A stretch of DNA of 50,366 nucleotides from an uncultured Prevotella sp. (GTDB taxonomy: Bacteria > Bacteroidota > Bacteroidia > Bacteroidales > Bacteroidaceae), in assembly GCA_900315035.1 (NCBI GenBank), contig OMXO01000009.1, positions 1-50,366 of the forward strand, in the 5' to 3' direction. Every line of letters begins with the position of its first letter. Within the stretch, counting starts at the first letter, position 1. The notes below the pieces were generated by a model, which ran no database searches, was not told the DNA's origin, and saw only the letters and a program-made list of their open reading frames with translations. Position numbers and translations under genes: made by a program. This document shows, piece by piece, positions 43,387-50,366 of this stretch.

Positions 43387-44820
43387 ATGAGAAGATTCCT
43401 TCTGTTTTCAGTCCTTGGAGTTTGTGCACTTATTGTCTCTGCTCAGTCTGACCCTGTAGTGCTGACTGTCAATGGTGTTCCTGTTACTCGCTCGGAATTT
43501 GAGTATTCTTATAACAAGAACAACGGAGATGGTGTGGTAGATAGGAAAACTGTGGATGAATATGTAGAACTGTTCATTAATTATAAATTAAAGGTAGCTG
43601 CTGCTCTTGATGAACGGATGGATACACTTTCTTCCTTCCGGCAAGAGTTTGCGATGTACCGTGATCAGCAAGTTCGTCCAACCCTCGTTACTGACGCAGA
43701 AGTGATAGGAGAGGCTCGTAAAGCATATGAGCGTACGAAGGCAGCTATCGGTTCAAAAGGACTGATACGTCCAGCCCATATTTTCATCCGTCTGTCAACT
43801 AAAGCGACACCGCGTGAGCAGGAACGTATCCGTCTGCGTGCTGACTCTGTTTACGAAGCCCTTCGGAAAGGTGCTGACTTTGCAGAATTAGCAAAGAAAT
43901 TATCTCAGAATCCGCGCTCTGCTGCACAAGGCGGTGATATGGGCTGGCTACAACCGGGCCAAACATTTGTTGAATTCGAGGATGCTGCTTATGGCTTGCA
44001 GACAGGGCAGATGAGCCGTCCTGTACTTGCGCCAGATGGCTATCATATCATTTTGATGAAGGATCGTAAACAGTTAGAACCCTTTGAGCAGCTGAAGGAT
44101 ATGATTGTGCGCTCTTTCGAGCAACAAGGCCTCCGTGATGCAATTGCTGAGATGAAGGTAAAAGCGATTGTAGAACAGTCTAATGGCCAGATCCAGAGGG
44201 AACAGATCATGAATAAGAGAGCCGATTCTCTTTCGGCAGCAGATATTGAGATGAAGTATCTGATTCAAGAATATCATGATGGTCTGCTGCTTTATGAAAT
44301 CAGTAATCGAGAAGTTTGGGATCGCGCAGCTAAGGACGAAGTTGGGCTCAAAGCTTGGTTCGATGTTCATAAAAAGGACTATGCTTGGACAGAACCTCAC
44401 TATAAAGGTATTGCTTACCATGTGAAGAATAAGGCCGATGTGAAGGCTGTGAAGAAGTGTGTAAAAAGACTGCCTTTTGATCAATGGGCAGAAGCACTTC
44501 GGTCCACTTTTAATGCAGATTCCATTATCCGTATCCGCGTCGAGAAGGGTATTTTTAAACCAGGTGACAACGGAACAATCGACCGGATGGTCTTTAAGTT
44601 GAAGCAGTCTAAGGCAGAGGTGTCTCTTCCTGATTACCCAATAGAGGCTGTTTATGGAAAGAAACTGAAAAAGTACCCAGAGGATTATACTGATGTACGC
44701 AGTCAAGTGGTTGCTGACTATCAGCAGATGCTGGAACAGGAATGGGTAAAATCTCTGCGAAACCGTTATTCGTTTCAGATTAATCAAGAAATATTGAAAA
44801 CAGTAAATCAACATAAATGA
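43387..44820 (+). CDS. Parvulin-type peptidylprolyl isomerase (periplasmic)
   Basis: A 477-aa exported foldase. Signal peptide (MRRFLLFSVLGVCALIVSAQ), N-terminal SurA-like chaperone helices (VNGVPVTRSEFEYSYNK), one clear parvulin PPIase domain at about residues 125-225 (RPAHIFIRL, LSQNPRSAAQGGDMGWLQ, GYHIILMKDRK), and a second, degenerate C-terminal domain. A TTG three bases upstream is in frame, but the ATG at 43387 is preferred. It overlaps the next PPIase gene by 4 bp. It should help outer-membrane proteins fold, together with its neighbour. Confidence 0.88.
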   Translation: MRRFLLFSVLGVCALIVSAQSDPVVLTVNGVPVTRSEFEYSYNKNNGDGVVDRKTVDEYVELFINYKLKVAAALDERMDTLSSFRQEFAMYRDQQVRPTLVTDAEVIGEARKAYERTKAAIGSKGLIRPAHIFIRLSTKATPREQERIRLRADSVYEALRKGADFAELAKKLSQNPRSAAQGGDMGWLQPGQTFVEFEDAAYGLQTGQMSRPVLAPDGYHIILMKDRKQLEPFEQLKDMIVRSFEQQGLRDAIAEMKVKAIVEQSNGQIQREQIMNKRADSLSAADIEMKYLIQEYHDGLLLYEISNREVWDRAAKDEVGLKAWFDVHKKDYAWTEPHYKGIAYHVKNKADVKAVKKCVKRLPFDQWAEALRSTFNADSIIRIRVEKGIFKPGDNGTIDRMVFKLKQSKAEVSLPDYPIEAVYGKKLKKYPEDYTDVRSQVVADYQQMLEQEWVKSLRNRYSFQINQEILKTVNQHK

Positions 44821-46250
44821 ATATCTTCAAACAAATCATACCAGTAGCAATTGTCGCCGTTCCCATGTTGGGTATGGCATCTGGTAGTGAGCCTGCTATT
44901 TCCGCTCATCAAACTACAACTGCCTTGGCAGATTCAGATACTGTCTCTGTTGGAACGGTTGTAGATGAAGTGGTTTGGGTCGTTGGTGATGAAGCCATCT
45001 TGAAATCCGACATAGAAGCCATGCGTCTGCAGGCTGCTATGGAGGGCGTGAAATGGAGTGGCGACCCAGATTGTACCATCCCAGAACAAATAGCTGTACA
45101 GAAATTGTTCAAGCATCAGGCCATTATCGATAGTATTGAAGTCACAGATGCTGATGTGGCAGCTGAAGTAGAGCAACAGATAAACTATTGGCTGGAGATG
45201 GTGGATGGCTCCCGTGAGCGTCTTGAAGAATACAAACACCAGAGCCTAACACAAATACGTAATGATTTGCGAGACGAAATGAAAGATCGTCAGATGGTAC
45301 AGAAGATGAAACGTCAGTTGACTGAAGACCTTTCTGTGACTCCGGCTGAGGTGCGTCGTTATTTCAAAGACCTGCCGCAGGACAGCATTCCTTTCGTGCC
45401 TACGGAGGTGGAGGTTCAGATCATTCAACAGACTCCCCGCATTGAACCAGAAGAGTTGAATCGTGTAAAAGAGGAACTTCGTGACTATACGGACCGTGTT
45501 AATAAGGGTGAGGCTACTTTCCAGACTTTGGCCCGTCTCTATTCTGAGGATCCAGGAACGGCTCGTCGTGGTGGTGAAGTGGGTCTTGCTGGACGTGGAA
45601 CACTCGATCCGGCCTTTGCTGCCGTGGCCTTTAACCTTACAGATCCGAAAAAAGTGTCGAAAATTGTTGAGTCTGAATTTGGCTTCCATATTATTCAGCT
45701 GATCGAGAAGCGTGGTGAGAAGGTGAATGTACGTCATATTCTCCGTAAACCTGTTGTGTCTGATGAGGCTGTAGAGCGAACCCTTGGGCGCCTTGATTCT
45801 ATTGCCAATGACATCCGCGATGGCAAATTTACGTTTGAGGATGCTGCACCTCTTTTGTCTGATGACAAGGATACTCGTAATAGTAAAGGTCTGATGTCTA
45901 CGAATATGATGCAGACAGGTCATACCTCATCAAAGTTCCGTATGCAAGATCTTCCAGCAGAAGTAGCTAAGGCAGTTGATACTCTTCAGATTGGTCAGAT
46001 TTCCAAAGCGTTTAAAATGATTAGCCAGCGTGGTAAAACTGTGTGTGTCATTGCCAAATTGAAGAATCGTATTGATGGTCACAAGGCCACTGTGACAGAG
46101 GATTTCCAGGTCCTAAAGGATGTGGTGCTCCAGAAGCGACAGAACGAGCGCATCCATAAATGGGTGGTTGACAAGATCAAGAGCACTTATACCCACTTGA
46201 ATGACAACTACAAAGACTGTAAGTTTGAATATGAAGGGTGGATAAAGTAA
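44817..46250 (+). CDS. surA: SurA-like peptidylprolyl isomerase
   Basis: A 477-aa periplasmic chaperone/isomerase with an N-terminal signal (MNIFKQIIPVAIVAVPMLGMASG), a SurA N-domain (VDEVVWVVGDEAILKSDIEA with LEEYKHQSLTQIRNDLRDEM) and two parvulin domains: the first around VEVQIIQQTPRIEP...LYSEDPGTARRGGEVG, the second around VNVRHILRKPVVSDEAVERT. The domain order matches E. coli SurA, which delivers barrels to the BAM complex. It overlaps the previous foldase gene by 4 bp and is 7 bp before the OstA-like gene. Confidence 0.9.
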   Translation: MNIFKQIIPVAIVAVPMLGMASGSEPAISAHQTTTALADSDTVSVGTVVDEVVWVVGDEAILKSDIEAMRLQAAMEGVKWSGDPDCTIPEQIAVQKLFKHQAIIDSIEVTDADVAAEVEQQINYWLEMVDGSRERLEEYKHQSLTQIRNDLRDEMKDRQMVQKMKRQLTEDLSVTPAEVRRYFKDLPQDSIPFVPTEVEVQIIQQTPRIEPEELNRVKEELRDYTDRVNKGEATFQTLARLYSEDPGTARRGGEVGLAGRGTLDPAFAAVAFNLTDPKKVSKIVESEFGFHIIQLIEKRGEKVNVRHILRKPVVSDEAVERTLGRLDSIANDIRDGKFTFEDAAPLLSDDKDTRNSKGLMSTNMMQTGHTSSKFRMQDLPAEVAKAVDTLQIGQISKAFKMISQRGKTVCVIAKLKNRIDGHKATVTEDFQVLKDVVLQKRQNERIHKWVVDKIKSTYTHLNDNYKDCKFEYEGWIK

Positions 46251-46257
46251 AAGGCCG

Positions 46258-47829
46258 ATGCTGAGGAAGTCATTTTATTATCTGATGGTCTTTTCACTTC
46301 TGGTGGGTGTAGCTACTGCTTTTGCCCAGAAACAGAAGAAACGTCCGGCGCGTAAGGCTAAGACGCAGGATACTCGCGTCTATCTGGTACATGCGGATGT
46401 GTTGCACTATGATGATAAGATTAACCCCGATGCAACTATATTAAATGGTAAAGTGCACTTTACTCATCAAGGTGCGCGACTTTATTGCGATAGTGCCTAT
46501 TTTTATGAGGCCAGTAATTCTTTTGAGGCTTTCGGCCATGTGAAGATGTATCAGGGTGACACGCTGTCCCTCTTAAGCGACTATGCGTATTATAATGGTG
46601 ATGAGCAGATGGCTCGGGCACGCTATAATGTGGTTTTGAAGCATAAGAAGACCACGCTTTATACTGATAGTCTTGACTATGACCGTCTCTATGATAATGC
46701 CTATTTCTTCGAAGGGGGAAAAATGGTTGATGACAAGACTACGCTCACATCTGATTGGGGTGAATACAACACGAAGACTAAAATGTCTGTTTTCAATTAT
46801 GATGTGAAGATGAGCAGCCCGAAGTTCTTTCTTACCACCGATACCTTGTATTATGATACGCGCGTGTCAATGGCTCATATCGTTGGACCTTCCAACATCG
46901 TGTCTGGTGGAAGCCATATCTATTCAGAGCAAGGTTATTATGATACTAAAAACGATCGTGCCCGTTTGATGAATCGCTCTGTCCTTTCTAATGGTGGAAA
47001 GATGATGGTTGGTGACAGTGTATATTATGATAGCAAACAAGGATTCAGCCAAGCATTCCGAAATGTGGTCTATGTTGATTCTTTGAATCGCAATAAACTG
47101 ACAGGGAACTATGGTGAGTATTATGAACATACGGGCTATGCTATGTGTACAGACAGCGCAGTAGCCATTGATTATTCTCAGGGCGACTCACTCTTCATGC
47201 ATGCAGATACCTTTAAGATAGTAACCTTTAATATTGAGACCGACTCTGTCTATCGAAAGATTCATGCCTTTCATCATGTTCGTGCTTTCCGTCGCGATGT
47301 ACAGGGAGTCTGCGACTCTCTTGTCTATAATTCCCAAGATTCTTGTATGACAATGTATCATGACCCAATTGTCTGGAACAATGGGCAACAGCTTTTTGGA
47401 GATCAGATAGATGTGTTCATGAAGGATTCTGTTATTGATTATGCTCATGTTATTGGTAACTGTATGTCAATTCAACAGTTACGGAGTGATACGACATGCT
47501 ACAATCAACTTTCCTCTAAAGATATGTTCGCCTATTTTATTGATGGCGACATCCATGAGGCGCAGGCGAAAGAGAATGTGCTCATCGGTTATTACTTTGA
47601 GGAGGGCGATACTGTACCTATTATATATAATTATCAGGAGACTACAGAGCTTCGCATGTTTATGAAGAATCGGAAGTTGGAGAGTGTATGGACACCGAAG
47701 ACCAGTGGAACGATGTATCCTCTCAATCAGATTCCTGATGATCGTAAGCATCTCCCGGGATTTATGTGGTATGATTATATCCGTCCTACAGACCGATATG
47801 ATATCTTTAATTGGCGTCCGAAAAAATGA
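46258..47829 (+). CDS. OstA/LptA-like periplasmic protein
   Basis: A 523-aa protein with a signal peptide (...VGVATAFAQ) and a basic stretch KKRPARKAKTQ, then many short beta strands with repeated YYDxK/LxY patterns (ILNGKVHFTHQGARLYCDSA, DTLYYDTRVSMAHIVGP, DSVYYDSKQGFSQAFRN), the jelly-roll style of OstA/LptA/LptD-N domains. LptA forms a bridge carrying LPS across the periplasm. This protein is much longer than LptA (about 180 aa) and may hold several OstA repeats, as in other Bacteroidota. It overlaps mutL by 4 bp. Confidence 0.85.
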   Translation: MLRKSFYYLMVFSLLVGVATAFAQKQKKRPARKAKTQDTRVYLVHADVLHYDDKINPDATILNGKVHFTHQGARLYCDSAYFYEASNSFEAFGHVKMYQGDTLSLLSDYAYYNGDEQMARARYNVVLKHKKTTLYTDSLDYDRLYDNAYFFEGGKMVDDKTTLTSDWGEYNTKTKMSVFNYDVKMSSPKFFLTTDTLYYDTRVSMAHIVGPSNIVSGGSHIYSEQGYYDTKNDRARLMNRSVLSNGGKMMVGDSVYYDSKQGFSQAFRNVVYVDSLNRNKLTGNYGEYYEHTGYAMCTDSAVAIDYSQGDSLFMHADTFKIVTFNIETDSVYRKIHAFHHVRAFRRDVQGVCDSLVYNSQDSCMTMYHDPIVWNNGQQLFGDQIDVFMKDSVIDYAHVIGNCMSIQQLRSDTTCYNQLSSKDMFAYFIDGDIHEAQAKENVLIGYYFEEGDTVPIIYNYQETTELRMFMKNRKLESVWTPKTSGTMYPLNQIPDDRKHLPGFMWYDYIRPTDRYDIFNWRPKK

Positions 47830-49673
47830 GTGATTTGATTCATCTCTTGCCTGATAGTGTGGCCAACCAGATTGCTGCAGGGGAGGTCATCCAGCGACCG
47901 GCTTCTGTTATCAAGGAACTGGTGGAGAATTCCGTTGATGCAGGTGCTACGACGATACATGTTATCGTGGTGGATGCTGGCCGTACATCTATTCAGGTTA
48001 TCGATGATGGTAAAGGCATGTCAGAGACTGATGCCCGCCTTTCATTCGAACGTCATGCCACTTCAAAGATCAGTCAGGCCGACGATCTGTTTGCTCTTCA
48101 TACAATGGGCTTTCGTGGGGAGGCTCTGGCATCGATAGCCGCAGTGGCACATGTGGAGTTGTTGACTCGTCAGGCCTCTGACGAGATAGGTACTCGATTG
48201 CTAATTGCGGGATCAAAGGTTGTTTCCCAAGAGCCTAGTGCGTGCCCGGTAGGCAGTAATTTTAAAGTGAGCAATCTTTTCTTTAATGTACCGGCACGCC
48301 GTAAGTTTTTGAAATCAAATGCTACTGAACTCAGCAATATCCTTACGGCCTTTGAACGTATTGTACTTGTTTATCCAGACATCCATTTCACCCTCCATCA
48401 TAATGGAACGGAGATGCTTAACCTCAAGGCTGGCAGTCTGCGTCAGCGCATCAGTGATGTGTTTGGCAAACAATACAGTCAAGATCTTCTGCCTGTAGAG
48501 GTTCGCACTTCTATGTGTGATATCATAGGGTTTGTAAGTAAACCTGAGGGCGCAAAGAAAAAGAGTGGACATGACTATTTCTTCGTCAATGGTCGTTTCA
48601 TGAAACATCCCTATTTCCACAAGGCAGTGATTAGTGCTTATGAGCGCCTGATTCCTGATGGGATGCAGATTCCCTATTTTCTTTATCTCACGGTAGAGCC
48701 TAGTGATATAGATGTGAATATTCATCCGACAAAGACGGAGATTAAGTTTGAGAATGAACAGGCTATTTGGCAGATGATTACTGCCGCTGTCCGCGATGCT
48801 TTGGGAAAGTTTTGCGAAGTGCCTTCTATTGAGTTCGACACTCAAGGAAGCCCGGACATTCCTATTTTTGATCCGAAGCAACAGGTAACACCTCCCCAGT
48901 TGCAATATAATCCTGATTATAATCCATTCACTCAGGGAAGCAGGGGCAGCACAAGGACAAGTTCTCAATCAACGGGGGCTGTTGAAGGGTGGGAGACACT
49001 TTACGAGGGTTTTGATATTCAATCCCAAGACTCACCTTCCGAGGGTGATGTTTTTGACACCTTCGGATCTTCAGACGAGATGAGTACAACACCCCAGACC
49101 ATTCTTTCTGAGAAATCGCCTACCCATTATCAGTATAAAGGTAAATATTTGATGACGGCAGTGAAGTCTGGCCTGATGATTATAGATCAGTATCGTGCCA
49201 ATGTACGTATTCTCTATGATCGTTATATGGAACAGATGTCCAATCATACGGCAAGTACACAAAAAGTACTGTTCCCGGAAGTTATTCAGTTTGCACCCTC
49301 TGATGCTGTCTTGCTTGAGAAATTGTTGCCAGAACTGGCTAGTGTCGGATTTGACCTGAGCGACCTTGGCGGTCATAGTTATGCTTTGAATGGTGTGCCA
49401 GCAGGTATTGATGGGCTTGACCCGATCAAATTGCTCCATCAGTTGGTTGGCGATGCTAATATATTGGGAACAGAATTGTCTTCTCTCAATTCACAGATTG
49501 CGTTGAGTCTGGCTAGACATGCTGCTGTTCCTTATGGACAAATCCTGAGCAATGATGAGATGGAGAGTATTGTCAATGAGCTCTTTGCTTGTTCTAATGT
49601 TAACTATACTCCTGATGGTAAAGCCATTTTGTGCATCCTTCCTCAAGCCGATATTGAGCATCTTTTGGGATAA
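47826..49673 (+). CDS. mutL: DNA mismatch repair protein MutL
   Basis: A 615-aa protein; start ATG 47826 (MSDLIHLLPDSVANQIAAGE) is preferred to the upstream in-frame ATG and gives an ATGA overlap with the OstA gene. The N-terminal GHKL ATPase motifs VIKELVENSVDAGATTI, DDGKGM and TMGFRGEALASIAAVAH are complete, and NIHPTKTEIKF follows. A Ser/Thr/Pro-rich linker (about residues 350-430) leads to a C-terminal dimerisation domain. The endonuclease-type motif region reads DQYRANVRILYD (454-465) rather than a DQHA-type motif, and the end is PYGQILSNDEM...NYTPDGK. MutL links mismatch recognition to strand removal. Confidence 0.95.
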   Translation: MSDLIHLLPDSVANQIAAGEVIQRPASVIKELVENSVDAGATTIHVIVVDAGRTSIQVIDDGKGMSETDARLSFERHATSKISQADDLFALHTMGFRGEALASIAAVAHVELLTRQASDEIGTRLLIAGSKVVSQEPSACPVGSNFKVSNLFFNVPARRKFLKSNATELSNILTAFERIVLVYPDIHFTLHHNGTEMLNLKAGSLRQRISDVFGKQYSQDLLPVEVRTSMCDIIGFVSKPEGAKKKSGHDYFFVNGRFMKHPYFHKAVISAYERLIPDGMQIPYFLYLTVEPSDIDVNIHPTKTEIKFENEQAIWQMITAAVRDALGKFCEVPSIEFDTQGSPDIPIFDPKQQVTPPQLQYNPDYNPFTQGSRGSTRTSSQSTGAVEGWETLYEGFDIQSQDSPSEGDVFDTFGSSDEMSTTPQTILSEKSPTHYQYKGKYLMTAVKSGLMIIDQYRANVRILYDRYMEQMSNHTASTQKVLFPEVIQFAPSDAVLLEKLLPELASVGFDLSDLGGHSYALNGVPAGIDGLDPIKLLHQLVGDANILGTELSSLNSQIALSLARHAAVPYGQILSNDEMESIVNELFACSNVNYTPDGKAILCILPQADIEHLLG

Positions 49674-49720
49674 AATAGTGAAACTATGTTAATTTCTGAC
49701 GATTTTTTCCTTGATTTATC

Positions 49721-49750
49721 TTTGGGATTCAATTTTTATTCGTAACTTTG
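49721..49750 (+). promoter_or_regulatory. Promoter of tRNA-Val
   Basis: TTTG (49721-49724), an 18-bp spacer and TAACTTTG (49743-49750); the tRNA begins at 49769. Confidence 0.75.
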
Positions 49751-49768
49751 CACCCGCTTAGAAGAAAG

Positions 49769-49843
49769 GGGCGCTTAGCTCAGCTGGTTTAGAGCATCTG
49801 CCTTACAAGCAGAGGGTCGGCGGTTCGAATCCGTCAGCGCCCA
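49769..49843 (+). tRNA. tRNA-Val (anticodon TAC)
   Basis: A complete cloverleaf: acceptor GGGCGCT/AGCGCCC, D arm with AGCTCAGCTGG, anticodon stem TCTGC/GCAGA with loop CTTACAA (anticodon TAC) and T arm GGTTCGAATCC. The discriminator is A; CCA is not encoded. A strong terminator follows 7 bp later. Confidence 0.96.
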
Positions 49844-49850
49844 CAAGAGT

Positions 49851-49888
49851 AGAGGATGTGAAGCATTTCACATCCTCTGTTTTTTTTA
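49851..49888 (+). terminator. Terminator after tRNA-Val
   Basis: Perfect 12-bp stem AGAGGATGTGAA / TTCACATCCTCT (49851-49862, 49867-49878) followed after a G by at least eight T. Confidence 0.95.
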
Positions 49889-49979
49889 TATCGTTGCCGC
49901 ACTTGTTTTTCGAAGGCTTCGTCAATGGATGCTCTGTATGAGTCCCCTACCAGACTTTGATGTGAGAATTCGTCAAGAA

Positions 49980-50366
49980 CTACTTCTCTCGACCTTTGAT
50001 CCTTGAGCGGAGGGTGCGTAAGGAGGCTGGCTTGACGTCGAGCATTTGGGCAATGGTGTCATCATCGTAGTGCAGATCATCCTGAAGTATGAGGAAGACG
50101 TATTGCGCTGGTGTCAGCGAGGTGTAGGTGCGTTCCCACACTTGCCAGCGTTTGGGGCGCAACTGGGCAAAATAGTCTAATAGGCAATGACGCTCATCTG
50201 CTGACATATTGCTAATGCATTCCTTTTCTTGTAGTTTCACAAAAGCCCTTGTGCCGATAAGCAGTTTGTTGGAGATACGCTCTCGGCTGCTCTCTATCTG
50301 CCGGTTCAGTTCGGCAATGGTTTGTTCACTGGCCTCACCACTCTGTTGCAGTCGTTCTATCTCTGT
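49980..50366 (-). CDS. HTH protein, C-terminal part (cut by the window edge)
   Basis: The reading frame is open from the stop at 49980 to the end of the window, giving at least 128 residues. The visible N-terminal part is coiled coil (IERLQQSGEASEQTIAELNR, QIESSRERIS). The C-terminal part has LTPAQYVFLILQDDLHYDDD followed by TIAQMLDVKPASLRTLRSRI, which fits a helix-turn-helix of the LuxR/sigma-4 type. The overall pattern resembles Bacteroidota regulators in which tetratricopeptide repeats and a coiled coil precede an HTH, but the front is missing here, so this is a guess. A GTG at 50240 could start a short protein but is not needed. Confidence 0.65.
   Translation of the reverse strand, partial: TEIERLQQSGEASEQTIAELNRQIESSRERISNKLLIGTRAFVKLQEKECISNMSADERHCLLDYFAQLRPKRWQVWERTYTSLTPAQYVFLILQDDLHYDDDTIAQMLDVKPASLRTLRSRIKGREK

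Overview
The window looks like a stretch of chromosome from a Bacteroidota bacterium of the Prevotella/Bacteroidales type. The evidence is promoters of the form TTTG-N18-21-TAnnTTTG, few Shine-Dalgarno sequences, family-specific gene orders (yceD-rpmF-fabH-era-der; parA-parB-DUF5683-mltD-rel; guaB-PPIase-surA-ostA-mutL), Bacteroidales DUF3316/DUF5020/DUF5683-type proteins, and a secreted protein with a Prevotella-like C-terminal tail. Most of the window is housekeeping. No phage, insertion sequence, CRISPR array or defence locus was seen.

Layout. 0-1.3 kb: 3' end of a 5S rRNA gene with its terminator, then a membrane histidine kinase starting 15 bp later. 1.4-8.0 kb: a rightward run yceD, rpmF, fabH, era, der, a small lipoprotein and two tandem paralogous outer-membrane proteins. 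8.0-8.5 kb: a noncoding gap holding a symmetric element of about 430 bp with terminal inverted repeats, two covarying hairpins and inverted arrays of 11-nt repeats; this is the most unusual DNA in the window. 8.6-13.0 kb (leftward): a long coiled-coil lipoprotein, an OmpA-family protein and a secreted protein. 13.2-17.8 kb (leftward): parC, a DUF3316 protein, an S41-like peptidase lipoprotein, then tRNA-Leu. 18.1-21.1 kb (rightward): alaS and a small MerR-type regulator.

21.2-28.4 kb (leftward): parA, parB, DUF5683 membrane protein, mltD, rel/spoT and a pectinesterase, tightly packed and reading from one promoter next to parA. 28.5-33.7 kb (rightward): surE, lpxB, a purine-type NCS2 permease, a Tsx-like outer-membrane protein and a uracil/xanthine-type NCS2 permease, which together resemble a nucleotide/nucleobase salvage and uptake set. 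33.6-35.1 kb (leftward): mlaF and mlaE. 35.2-41.8 kb (rightward): lptB, tig, clpP, clpX, recQ. 41.9-49.7 kb (rightward): guaB, two parvulin-type foldases, an OstA/LptA-like protein and mutL. Then come tRNA-Val with its own promoter and terminator and, leftward, the C-terminal part of an HTH protein that runs off the window.

Themes: envelope biogenesis is strongly represented (lpxB, lptB, OstA-like, mlaEF, SurA-like foldases, OmpA, MltD), alongside translation/ribosome assembly (rpmF, era, der, alaS, tRNAs), protein quality control (tig-clpP-clpX) and chromosome maintenance (parAB, parC, recQ, mutL). The clpP upstream region is notable: its promoter sits inside a long inverted repeat followed by a T-run, so the same DNA may terminate tig read-through while letting the clpP promoter fire. 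Function names rest on recognised motifs in the translations; no database search was run.
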